Assembly (NCBI GenBank): GCA_900317885.1
Contig: ONIM01000003.1
Coordinates: 1 to 64,000, forward strand
DNA from: an uncultured Bacteroidales bacterium
Lineage (GTDB): Bacteria; Bacteroidota; Bacteroidia; Bacteroidales; Paludibacteraceae
Reading direction: 5' to 3'
DNA length: 64,000 bases
Shown here piece by piece: positions 52,692 through 60,702 of this stretch; the stretch's first letter is position 1, and every line of letters starts with the position of its first letter. The notes below the pieces were generated by a model, which was not told the origin of the DNA, made no database searches, and saw nothing but the letters and a program-made list of their open reading frames with translations. Position numbers and translations under genes: made by a program.

Positions 52692-52765
52692 CGTGTTTTT
52701 CATGGTATTAGATTTAAGGTTAAGTAAAAAGATTGGGATGTCGGGAGACATCCTTCTTTGTTTTT
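52692..52765 (+). ncRNA. Putative small RNA of about 75 bases
   Basis: A strong promoter and a terminator enclose this stretch. A 29-codon frame (MVLDLRLSKKIG..., 52702-52791) also starts in it but runs through the terminator, so an RNA is more likely than a peptide. It could also be read-through control of the convergent genes. Confidence 0.45.
52736..52765. terminator. Two-way terminator between the small RNA and the C10 protease gene
   Basis: GGATGTC and GACATCC enclose GGGA. On the plus strand TTCTTTGTTTTT follows; on the minus strand CAATCTTTTTAC follows. It ends the C10 protease transcript and the putative small RNA. Confidence 0.82.
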
Positions 52766-54446
52766 ATAACCTTTGCCCCTTAAAATCGTAGATATCTTTA
52801 CCCTTGAGAATGAACAACTGCCCGTCGCGGATATATTTCTGAGCCGCAGGACGCTCCGGCTTTACGACCGGCGCCTCAATGCCCTGCTCCGCCCCGGGTA
52901 CGACAATGACCGGAGGAGTGAGATAGATGGAGTCCGAGGTGATAGTCAGGTTACATCTCCATTGACCTACCCATTTACGGTAGATGGTTACGAACGTATT
53001 CTCGTCTTTTACATCCCATACGCCCAGTACAATAGCGTATTCGCCTTCCGGGTACGTCTCGCGGTTCGCAAAGGACGCACGGTAATTGAGCCGCTTGCGG
53101 AACATTCCTTCTTTCAGCGGATTGGCGGTCGAACTGATGCGGCGGCTTTTGTAGGATTGCCCGTCTTTGAGTACACCCATGGACAGATTGCCTTCCCACG
53201 GCATAAAGCCCTCGTTGCGCAAGGTGTCGATATAGATGACGATAGACGAATCGCGGTGGTAGGCTTCTTGCCCGGGACGGATGTTGTCGCATACGAGCGA
53301 ATGGACGTAGTTGCCGCCCTCATCGGGACGGATGTTCATGTAGATGCCGATCTTCTCCGTATAGGCTTTTTTGCTCGCCGAACCGCCCGTGCCCTGGTCT
53401 TTGGGATTAAAGAGCGAGAGCAGGTAATAACCGTCGCTCTTGCCTTTCCAGCCCCAGTTGATATGCAGCAATCCGTCGCTGTCGATGCCGTCGCATATGA
53501 AGGCATGACCGCCGTTATCTATCGTCTTTGCGCTGATATATACCGGCCTTCCGTGCTGCAGGTCATACGAGATGGCACTCATCAGCATATCCGTCCCCAT
53601 GTAATCTTTCAGTAAATGGCGGATGCCCTTGTCGTAACCGAAACGCTCGATGAGGGCTTGGTTCATATCCCGCGAGTCGGCACTGCTGTTGGAAGACCTG
53701 TAGTCCATCTCGACGGCTATGCCGCAATGCGACATCAGCGTGGCTACCGCATTCGTCTGCGTCTCCGTGGCGGACTCGTCATAGCTGTCTATCATGTGCG
53801 TCCAGTCATAGGTCGTCGACCCGAAGTCCGCGGAGAGCTGCACCGAGTCGCCGTTGGCGTTAGCCCATTTATAACTGTGGGAACCGATCCCTTGTTCCGG
53901 GTAGCTATGGTATTTCATGATCTGCGCGGCAGCGGTCGCCACACAGCCTGTCACGGCACGTTTGTCCGTGTAGTACGGACAGAGGTTATTGTACGGCGTG
54001 CCTTGTCCCCATTGCGTGGTACACAACGGCGCTACCGGCGTATAACCTCCTGCTTGCGGTGCGTACGCGTGAGCGCTCTCTCCCGCACGCGCGATCTCCT
54101 CTTTATACTCCTCCATCCATGCCTGCAGTCCTGCCGGCAGATCTTCCGGATCGAAACGGCCGGTCTCCGAGTAGCCGATGATGGTCGGCGTATTGCTCTC
54201 CGCTGAGACCATCACAAACCCTTCGTTCTCCCCGCGGTTAAAGACGTAAAACGCCGCTTCGCCGTTCGCCTGAACAGCGGAATAAGCGTACTTCAGCGCG
54301 GTACTCGTGCCTGCTGCACGACGAACCGAGGGGTTGCTACGGAAGAAAGATACAGCCTCTTGAAGCGCCTCTTTTTCACTACGTGGTACACCATGCGCGC
54401 TCATACTGACTACCGCGCATAAAGCAAGTAAGATTTTTGATTTCAT
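52764..54446 (-). CDS. C10 family (streptopain-like) cysteine protease (560 aa)
   Basis: A signal peptide (MKSKILLALCAVVSMSAHG) is followed by an inhibitory propeptide with FYVFNRGENEGFVMVSAE. The catalytic domain has the active Cys in RAVTGCVATAAAQIMKYH and His in NGGHAFICDGID, then HINWGWKGKSDGYY. About 200 beta-rich residues follow, and the end YDFKGQRL looks like a shortened sorting-domain motif. Streptopain-like enzymes degrade host or bacterial proteins outside the cell. It is the last gene in the ychF transcript, which is an unexpected partner. Confidence 0.9.
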   Translation of the reverse strand: MKSKILLALCAVVSMSAHGVPRSEKEALQEAVSFFRSNPSVRRAAGTSTALKYAYSAVQANGEAAFYVFNRGENEGFVMVSAESNTPTIIGYSETGRFDPEDLPAGLQAWMEEYKEEIARAGESAHAYAPQAGGYTPVAPLCTTQWGQGTPYNNLCPYYTDKRAVTGCVATAAAQIMKYHSYPEQGIGSHSYKWANANGDSVQLSADFGSTTYDWTHMIDSYDESATETQTNAVATLMSHCGIAVEMDYRSSNSSADSRDMNQALIERFGYDKGIRHLLKDYMGTDMLMSAISYDLQHGRPVYISAKTIDNGGHAFICDGIDSDGLLHINWGWKGKSDGYYLLSLFNPKDQGTGGSASKKAYTEKIGIYMNIRPDEGGNYVHSLVCDNIRPGQEAYHRDSSIVIYIDTLRNEGFMPWEGNLSMGVLKDGQSYKSRRISSTANPLKEGMFRKRLNYRASFANRETYPEGEYAIVLGVWDVKDENTFVTIYRKWVGQWRCNLTITSDSIYLTPPVIVVPGAEQGIEAPVVKPERPAAQKYIRDGQLFILKGKDIYDFKGQRL

Positions 54447-54478
54447 ATCATTAAATTTTAACCTCTAATCCCTAATCC
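54447..54478. repeat. TAACCTCTAATCCCTAATCC spacer
   Basis: A short copy of the telomere-like spacer type, between the C10 protease gene and the antiporter gene. Confidence 0.6.
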
Positions 54479-55477
54479 TTACACCGTCCACAGCCGGTAT
54501 GCCAGGTATCCGCCGTACACGACAAGCAGCAATGCGCCTGCCCATCGTTGTACCTTGCGCTCTTTGTTGGTCTTCACCGCCAGCCACACGATGATACTTC
54601 CCATCGCCGCCATGCAGGCATCCAACTCTATCCCTTCGTATGCCGGCAGAGGACGTATAACGGCACTGGTTCCCAGCACGAAGAACACATTGAAGATATT
54701 CGAACCGAAGACATTTCCAATGGCTATGTCCGAGTTATGCTTTGCCGCCGCGATGACCGAGGTCGCCAGCTCCGGCAGAGACGTACCCAATGCCACTATC
54801 GTCAGACCGATGATCGCTTCGCTCACACCCATGCGTGTCGCTAAATCCACCGCGCTTTTCACAATCAGTTCCCCCCCAACGACAAGCCCTACCAGACCGC
54901 CGATAATCAGTGCTATAGCCCGTCTGACGGGAATCTCCTTGGTACTTGGTACTTCGTCACTTGGTCCTTCCTCCGGGTGGTCTTTGGCGTGGCGGAAGGT
55001 GTTATAAAGGAAATAGCAGAAGAACGCTAACAACACTGCGCCGCCGAGGTGACCTATCCCCTTGCCCGCTTCGCCGAAAGGCAACTGGACGGCAACGAAG
55101 ATGAGTACAAGCACCCCGGCGATGATGGACATGGGGATGTCAAAATCGCGGCTTCGCTTCTGCGACGCGATGGGGTAAACCAACGCCGTCAGACCTAAAA
55201 TAACAAAGGTGTTGATGATGTTCGAACCTACGATATTCGTGATAGCCAGGTCCGTACTGCCTTCCGCCACGGAGACCATGTTTACCACGAACTCCGGCAT
55301 ACTCGTGCCGAAAGCCACTACCGTCAGACCGATCACCAGGTCGCTGATGCCGAACCGTTTGGCGATTGCCGAAGCACCGTCCACTAACCAGTCCGCACCT
55401 TTCACCAGCGCCACAAATCCCACGACGATGCATACCGCCGCTACCCACCATCCGTAAGCTAATAAATCTTCAATCAT
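54479..55477 (-). CDS. Calcium/sodium antiporter, YrbG type (332 aa)
   Basis: The CaCA family is shown by two inverted halves: GTSMPEFVVNMVSVAEGSTD with NIVGSNIINTFVILG, and GTSLPELATSVIAAAKHNSD with NVFGSNIFNVFFVLG. About ten membrane helices are present. The central cytoplasmic loop carries EEGPSDEVPSTKEIPV, encoded by a CTTGGTACTTGGTACTT tandem (54938-54970). It lies between ychF and the C10 protease gene on one transcript. Confidence 0.92.
   Translation of the reverse strand: MIEDLLAYGWWVAAVCIVVGFVALVKGADWLVDGASAIAKRFGISDLVIGLTVVAFGTSMPEFVVNMVSVAEGSTDLAITNIVGSNIINTFVILGLTALVYPIASQKRSRDFDIPMSIIAGVLVLIFVAVQLPFGEAGKGIGHLGGAVLLAFFCYFLYNTFRHAKDHPEEGPSDEVPSTKEIPVRRAIALIIGGLVGLVVGGELIVKSAVDLATRMGVSEAIIGLTIVALGTSLPELATSVIAAAKHNSDIAIGNVFGSNIFNVFFVLGTSAVIRPLPAYEGIELDACMAAMGSIIVWLAVKTNKERKVQRWAGALLLVVYGGYLAYRLWTV
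54938..54970 (-). repeat. CTTGGTACTT tandem in the antiporter loop
   Basis: CCTTGGTACTTGGTACTTCG then TCACTTGGTCCTT: four degenerate units of about 8 bases, in frame, in the cytoplasmic loop. Confidence 0.7.
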
Positions 55478-55507
55478 AAATCTAAAATCTTAAATTGCGC
55501 TTTTTGT

Positions 55508-56614
55508 TTATACATTGAACAAAAAGTGCATGATATCTCCGTCTTGCACGAGATAGTCCTTGCCTTCGATGCCGAGTTTGCCGGCTGCGCGGCATTGCGC
55601 CTCGCCGCCGAGCGCCACGAAGTCCTCGTATTTGATTACTTCTGCGCGAATGAATCCGCGCTCAAAATCCGTGTGGATGACGCCGGCGCATTGCGGCGCT
55701 TTCATGCCCTCGCGGAACGTCCACGCCCGTACCTCGTCCGAACCCGCAGTGAGGAACGTACGCAGCTTGAGTAGCGCGTACGCAGCCTTGATAAGGCGGT
55801 TCACACCGCTCTCCTCCAGACCGATCTCCTCGAGGAACATCTGCCGCTCCTCGTAACTCTCCAGCTCGGCTATCTCGCTCTCTATCTTTGCGGCGAGGAC
55901 CAGCACTTGCGCGTCTTCGTCCTTGACGGCCTCTTTCACTTGCTCTACGTAGGCGTTGCCCGTTACGGCGGAACCCTCATCTACGTTGCAGACGTACATC
56001 ACGGGTTTGTTCGTCAGCAGGAAGAGGTCTTTCGCTGCAGCCTCTTGCTCTTTGTTCTCCAGCTCTACCGTGCGGGCATTCTTGCCTTGACTCAGTGCCT
56101 CGCGGTACTTAACGAGCACCTCTAACTGCAGTTTCGCGAACTTGTCGCCACCGGCTTTAGCGGCTTTCTCGCATTTCTGAATACGCGCCTCCACGGTCTC
56201 CAGGTCCTTCAGCTGCAGCTCTGCGTCGATGATCTCTTTGTCGCGCACAGGATTCACCGAACCATCCACATGCACCACGTTCTCGTCGTCGAAACAACGC
56301 AGCACATGGATGATCGCGTCCGTCTCGCGGATGTTCGCAAGAAACTTGTTTCCCAGTCCTTCACCTTTGCTCGCGCCCTTGACCAGACCCGCAATGTCCA
56401 CAATCTCCACGGTTGTGGGGATCACGCCGCGTTCGGGATGACATATCTCTCCAAGCTTGATTAGTCGCTCGTCCGGGACGGTGATCACGCCTACGTTCGG
56501 CTCTATCGTACAGAAAGGAAAATTGGCGCTCTGCGCCTTCGCATTACTCAGACAGTTAAAAAGGGTACTCTTGCCTACATTCGGCAGACCCACTATTCCA
56601 CATTGTAAACTCAT
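55508..56614 (-). CDS. ychF: Redox-regulated ATPase/GTPase YchF
   Basis: YchF is an Obg-related ribosome-binding NTPase. The start MSLQCGIVGLPNVGKSTLFN holds the P-loop; NFPFCTIEPNVG is switch I, DIAGLVKGASKGEGLGNKFL is G3, and NKPVMYVCNVDE covers the altered G4. The TGS-like C-terminal part (TFREGMKAPQCAGVIHTDFERGFI) is complete. The length of 368 residues is normal. It is first in a transcript with the antiporter and protease genes, and has an unusual GC-rich leader of about 140 bases. Confidence 0.96.
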   Translation of the reverse strand: MSLQCGIVGLPNVGKSTLFNCLSNAKAQSANFPFCTIEPNVGVITVPDERLIKLGEICHPERGVIPTTVEIVDIAGLVKGASKGEGLGNKFLANIRETDAIIHVLRCFDDENVVHVDGSVNPVRDKEIIDAELQLKDLETVEARIQKCEKAAKAGGDKFAKLQLEVLVKYREALSQGKNARTVELENKEQEAAAKDLFLLTNKPVMYVCNVDEGSAVTGNAYVEQVKEAVKDEDAQVLVLAAKIESEIAELESYEERQMFLEEIGLEESGVNRLIKAAYALLKLRTFLTAGSDEVRAWTFREGMKAPQCAGVIHTDFERGFIRAEVIKYEDFVALGGEAQCRAAGKLGIEGKDYLVQDGDIMHFLFNV

Positions 56615-56760
56615 TATTTATTATTTTATAATTTATTTATGGGGTCCCCGACGGGCGCTAACGTGCCACTTGCTGCACCCGGTGGGGAGAGCGGAGGCAT
56701 CGGTTGCCCGTTCATTTAGCGGAGCGGAATGAAGCAATGCACACCGATTGCCGAACGCGT
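56615..56760 (-). promoter_or_regulatory. GC-rich structured leader of ychF
   Basis: The transcript from the promoter at 56764-56795 carries this leader. It contains arms such as TTCATT/AATGAA around TAGCGGAGCGG and GGGGTCCCCG, and ends in an AT-rich stretch before the start codon. It fits no riboswitch class I recognise. It could be an unknown cis-regulatory RNA or a GC-rich interspersed repeat. The rest of the 301-base gap (56761-56915) is the promoter pair and the uxaB leader; I see no gene in it. Confidence 0.45.
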
Positions 56761-56763
56761 CTG

Positions 56764-56795
56764 CAAAGGTACTGCTTTTTTTTGAGATATGCAAA
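56764..56795 (-). promoter_or_regulatory. Promoter of the ychF operon
   Basis: On the minus strand TTTG (56792-56795) and TACCTTTG (56764-56771) are 20 bases apart. Confidence 0.85.
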
Positions 56796-56831
56796 TTTTT
56801 GGAAACTTTTGTGAAAAAAGCGCGCGGGCGC

Positions 56832-56862
56832 TTGCGTATATCAATATTTTTTTGTACCTTTG
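56832..56862 (+). promoter_or_regulatory. Promoter of uxaB-uxaA
   Basis: TTG at 56832-56834 and TACCTTTG at 56855-56862, then a leader of about 50 bases. It is divergent from the ychF promoter. Confidence 0.85.
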
Positions 56863-56915
56863 CAGCCGCAAAGGTTTTGACTATACAAATTTAATTCATT
56901 TAATACTTAAAAACT

Positions 56916-58451
56916 ATGGCAAAAAAAGCATTGAACAAGTGGACCGCGCCGAAGAGCGTCGCTCCCGAGAAGATCATTCAGTTTGGTGAGGGTAACTTCC
57001 TCCGCGCATTTGTGGACTGGATCGTATGGAACATGAACGCAAAGACGAACTTCAACGGTTCGGTGGCTGTCGTTCAGCCGATTGACAAAGGTATGGTAGA
57101 GTGGCTGAATGGTCAGGACTGCCTGTATCATGTCAACCTGCAGGGTCGTCTGGACGGTAAGGCAGTGAACTCGCTGGAGCGTATCGACGTCATCTCGCGT
57201 GCGCTGAATCCGTACACCCAGAACTGGGCGTACATGGCGCTCGCAGAGCAGCCGGAGATCCGTTTCGTCATCTCCAATACCACCGAGGCAGGTATTACTT
57301 TTGACCCCGCTTGTAAGTTCACTGACGCACCCGCTTCTTCGTATCCGGGCAAGCTCGTTCAGCTCCTCTTCCGTCGCTACAAGACTTTCAACGGCGATCC
57401 GACCAAGGGTCTGATCTTCATGCCGTGTGAGCTGATCTTCCTCAACGGTCACCACCTCAAAGACTGCATCCGCAAGTATATCGAGCTCTGGAAAGACGAT
57501 TTCGGAGCAGACTATGCAGGCTTCAAGGAGTGGTTCGAGAAATACAACTACGTCTGCGCTACCCTCGTGGATCGTATCGTACCGGGCTTCCCGCGCAAGG
57601 ATATCGCTGAGATTCAGGAGAAAGTGGGCTACAATGACAACCTCGTTGTTCAGGCCGAGATCTTCCACCTCTGGGTGATCGAGAAACCGGAGAACATGTC
57701 CATCGAGGAGCTCGAGGCTGAGTTCCCGGCTAACAAGGCAGGTCTGAACGTCCTCATCGCGGAGAGCGAGAAGCCGTACCACGAGCGCAAGGTGACCTTG
57801 CTGAACGGCCCGCACACCGTGCTGAGCCCGGTTTCCTACCTCTCCGGCGTGAATATCGTTCGCGACGCTTGCAACCACGAGATCCTCGGCAAGTACATCC
57901 ACAAAGTGATGTTCGACGAGCTCCTCGAGACGCTGAACCTGCCGAAGGACGAACTGAAGGCTTACGGCGAATCCGTACTCGAGCGTTTCAACAACCCGTA
58001 CGTAGATCACCAGGTAACCTCGATTATGCTGAACTCCTTCCCGAAATTCGAGACCCGCGACCTGCCGGGTCTGAAGGTTTACTTGGAGCGCAAGGGCGAG
58101 CTGCCGAAGGGCCTTGTACTCGGTCTGGCTGCTATCATCGAGTACTACAAGGGCGGCGTTCGTGAGGACGGTGCTCCGATCCAGCCGAATGACGCACAGG
58201 AGATCATGGATCTCTTGAAAGAACTCTGGGCAACCGGCGACACCCGCAAGGTGGCAGAAGGCGTGCTCGGCGCTACCGACATTATCTGGAAAGAGTCAAA
58301 AGAGGACCTCAACAAGATCCCGGGTCTGACCGACCTCGTAGAGCTGTACCTCAACTCCATCGAGTCCATCGGCATGCTCAAGACCGTTCAGCTCATGCTC
58401 ACTGCCGACAAGGTAGATGACGTCATCGCTAAAATCAAAAGTTTGTTCTAA
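56916..58451 (+). CDS. uxaB: Tagaturonate reductase (altronate oxidoreductase) UxaB
   Basis: UxaB reduces tagaturonate to altronate with NADH in galacturonate breakdown. It is a mannitol-dehydrogenase-type polyol oxidoreductase: IIQFGEGNFLRAFVDW at the N-terminus is the NAD-binding start, followed by FMPCELIFLNGHHLKDCI and the catalytic Lys region YHERKVTLLNGPHTVLSP. The 511-residue length is normal. uxaA follows 45 bases later, so the pair converts tagaturonate to KDG. No isomerase or pectin genes are in the window. Confidence 0.93.
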   Translation: MAKKALNKWTAPKSVAPEKIIQFGEGNFLRAFVDWIVWNMNAKTNFNGSVAVVQPIDKGMVEWLNGQDCLYHVNLQGRLDGKAVNSLERIDVISRALNPYTQNWAYMALAEQPEIRFVISNTTEAGITFDPACKFTDAPASSYPGKLVQLLFRRYKTFNGDPTKGLIFMPCELIFLNGHHLKDCIRKYIELWKDDFGADYAGFKEWFEKYNYVCATLVDRIVPGFPRKDIAEIQEKVGYNDNLVVQAEIFHLWVIEKPENMSIEELEAEFPANKAGLNVLIAESEKPYHERKVTLLNGPHTVLSPVSYLSGVNIVRDACNHEILGKYIHKVMFDELLETLNLPKDELKAYGESVLERFNNPYVDHQVTSIMLNSFPKFETRDLPGLKVYLERKGELPKGLVLGLAAIIEYYKGGVREDGAPIQPNDAQEIMDLLKELWATGDTRKVAEGVLGATDIIWKESKEDLNKIPGLTDLVELYLNSIESIGMLKTVQLMLTADKVDDVIAKIKSLF

Positions 58452-58457
58452 TTAGAT

Positions 58458-58491
58458 TGTCTTTCGACTTTCGACTTTCGACTTTCGACTG
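58458..58491 (+). repeat. CTTTCGA heptanucleotide tandem between uxaB and uxaA
   Basis: Four perfect CTTTCGA units in the 45-base spacer. The same unit occurs at 26690-26704. Confidence 0.9.
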
Positions 58492-58496
58492 ATATT

Positions 58497-59978
58497 ATGA
58501 CCAATATTCTTAAAATCAATCCGGCGGATAATGTGGTGGTAGCGATACAACCGCAGACCGCCGGTGCGGTTATTGAAGTGGACGGCAAGCAGATTACCGT
58601 GTTGGAAGATGTGCCTGCCGGACATAAGATAGCCATCACCGATCTCGCAGAGGGCGAGAACGTCATCAAGTACGGTTTCCCGATCGGTCATGCCAAGGAG
58701 GCGAAGAAAGCCGGTTCCTGGATGAACGAGAATAATATCAAGACCAACCTCGCTGGCCTGCTCTCCTATGAGTACCATCCGAAAGAGGTCGTTCTCAACA
58801 TCCCTGACGAGAAACGCACTTTCATGGGCTACCGCCGCAAAGACGGTCAGGTGGGTATCCGCAACGAGGTGTGGATCATTCCGACCGTAGGGTGCGTCAA
58901 TGGTATCATCCAGCGTTGTGCCGAGCGTCTGCGTCAGGAGACCGGCGCGGATAACATCTTCGCCTTCCCCCATAACTACGGCTGCTCGCAGCTCGGCGAC
59001 GACCACGAGAACACGAAGAAGATCCTGCGCGATATGATCCATCACCCGAATGCGGGTGCCATTTTGGTAGTGTCGTTGGGTTGTGAGAACAACCAGCCGG
59101 ATGTCTTCAAGGAGTTCTGCGGCGAGATCGACGAGGACCGCGTGAAGTTCGTGACAACCCAGAAGATCGAGGGCGACGAGGTAGAGTACTGTATGCCGAT
59201 CTTGCGCGAGCTCTATACCAAGACGCAGCATGACAAACGTGTGGCAGTACCGTTGAGCGAACTGCGCGTGGGACTCAAATGCGGCGGCTCGGACGGTTTC
59301 AGCGGTATTACGGCGAACCCGTTACTCGGCATGTTCTCCGACTGGCTCGTAGCACAAGGCGGTACGACCGTACTGACCGAGGTGCCGGAGATGTTCGGCG
59401 CAGAGACCATCCTCATGGACCGTTGTGCCAACCGCGAACTCTTCGACCAGACAGTCTCCCTTATCAACGACTTCAAGGACTACTTCCTGTCTCACGGCGA
59501 ACCGGTTGGCGAGAACCCCTCTCCGGGTAATAAAGCGGGCGGTATATCCACCCTCGAGGACAAAGCTCTCGGTTGTACGCAGAAATGCGGTAAGTCCCTC
59601 GTGCGCGGCGTGATGCCTTATGGCGACAGGCTGCAGGTGAAGGGACTCAACCTCCTTTCTGCGCCGGGCAACGACCTCGTGGCTTCGACAGCACTCGCTT
59701 CCTGCGGATGCCACATGGTGCTCTTCACCACGGGGCGCGGCACGCCGTTTGGCACGTATGTTCCGACGATGAAGATCTCCACGAACTCGAACCTGGCGAA
59801 GAACAAACCGAATTGGATTGATTTCAATGCGGGTGTGATTGCCGAGGGCGAACCGATGGAGGAGGTAGCGAAACGCTTTGCAGAGTTCGTCATCGCGGTA
59901 GCTAACGGCACGAAGACCAATAATGAGAAGAACGGCTATCACGAGATAGCGATCTTTAAGAACGGTGTCACTCTTTGA
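58497..59978 (+). CDS. uxaA: Altronate dehydratase UxaA
   Basis: UxaA removes water from altronate to give 2-keto-3-deoxygluconate, using iron. The N-terminal SAF domain (LKINPADNVVVAI to about residue 90) is fused to the large catalytic domain: GYRRKDGQVGIRNEVWIIPTVGCVN, then FAFPHNYGCSQLG and LRVGLKCGGSDGFSGITANP, with the Cys/His metal ligands in these blocks. The length of 493 residues is normal. Its end overlaps the comF-like gene by 14 bases. Confidence 0.94.
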   Translation: MTNILKINPADNVVVAIQPQTAGAVIEVDGKQITVLEDVPAGHKIAITDLAEGENVIKYGFPIGHAKEAKKAGSWMNENNIKTNLAGLLSYEYHPKEVVLNIPDEKRTFMGYRRKDGQVGIRNEVWIIPTVGCVNGIIQRCAERLRQETGADNIFAFPHNYGCSQLGDDHENTKKILRDMIHHPNAGAILVVSLGCENNQPDVFKEFCGEIDEDRVKFVTTQKIEGDEVEYCMPILRELYTKTQHDKRVAVPLSELRVGLKCGGSDGFSGITANPLLGMFSDWLVAQGGTTVLTEVPEMFGAETILMDRCANRELFDQTVSLINDFKDYFLSHGEPVGENPSPGNKAGGISTLEDKALGCTQKCGKSLVRGVMPYGDRLQVKGLNLLSAPGNDLVASTALASCGCHMVLFTTGRGTPFGTYVPTMKISTNSNLAKNKPNWIDFNAGVIAEGEPMEEVAKRFAEFVIAVANGTKTNNEKNGYHEIAIFKNGVTL

Positions 59979-60678
59979 TCTGTTCTACCCGCGAACGTGT
60001 CCGTTTTGCGGCGGGTATATCAGCGACCGACAGATAGCGGCGGAGCATATCGAATGGATCTGTCCGAAGTGTTGGTCGCGTTTGCCCCGCACGGAGCAGG
60101 ATATCAAGGCGGAGAATAGTACAGAGATGGCGCTGACGGTAGGTAAGACGTCGGAGAAGAAACGTCTGCATCTAAGTCGCGCGGGAGCGTACCTCTTTTA
60201 TGAGAAAGGTCACGCGATTCAGAGAGTTATTCACCGGATGAAGTACAGCGACCTGCCGGAGTGGGGAATGGAGTTGGGCAGGCAGGCGGTGTTAGACTGG
60301 CGCGATGAGACGTTCTTCGGCGAGATGGATGTGATCATCCCTATACCGCTACACCCCCGGCGGATGCATGAACGGGGGTATAATCAGTCGGAGTATATCG
60401 CCCGCGGAATCAGTGAGTTCACGGGCATCCCGATTGATACGAGTCATCTGACGCGTGTTCGCAATACGCCCAAGCAGGCGTTGCAGGACGGCGAAGGACG
60501 AAAGACCAATGTGGAGGGCGCGTTTGCAGTGAATCATCCCGAGCAGCTCTATCACAAGCGGATTTTAGTCGTGGATGACCTGATTACTACCGGCGAGACG
60601 ATGCGGGCCTGTCTGCAGGCCATGCGCGTCATCCGCGGAGCACAAATAAGCGTCTTTGCATTGTGCAAAGCACAGTAA
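59965..60678 (+). CDS. ComF-family phosphoribosyltransferase-like protein (237 aa)
   Basis: The N-terminal zinc ribbon is CPFCGGYISDRQ...ICPKCW. The C-terminal phosphoribosyltransferase fold has the PRPP loop in ILVVDDLITTGETM. ComF proteins act in natural DNA uptake; others may have a salvage role, and nothing here decides which. It starts at GTG inside the end of uxaA, so the uxaB-uxaA promoter may serve it too. Confidence 0.9.
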   Translation: MSLFDLFYPRTCPFCGGYISDRQIAAEHIEWICPKCWSRLPRTEQDIKAENSTEMALTVGKTSEKKRLHLSRAGAYLFYEKGHAIQRVIHRMKYSDLPEWGMELGRQAVLDWRDETFFGEMDVIIPIPLHPRRMHERGYNQSEYIARGISEFTGIPIDTSHLTRVRNTPKQALQDGEGRKTNVEGAFAVNHPEQLYHKRILVVDDLITTGETMRACLQAMRVIRGAQISVFALCKAQ

Positions 60679-60702
60679 AATGACCCAATAGTACATGAAT
60701 AA

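Noticed and set aside
52702..52791. A 29-codon peptide after the orphan promoter
   Set aside because: The frame runs through a strong terminator and overlaps the convergent protease gene, so it is unlikely to be made.
56615..56760. A cobalamin or other known riboswitch before ychF
   Set aside because: I found no B12 box or other conserved aptamer core, and the gene is not a metabolic target of such switches.
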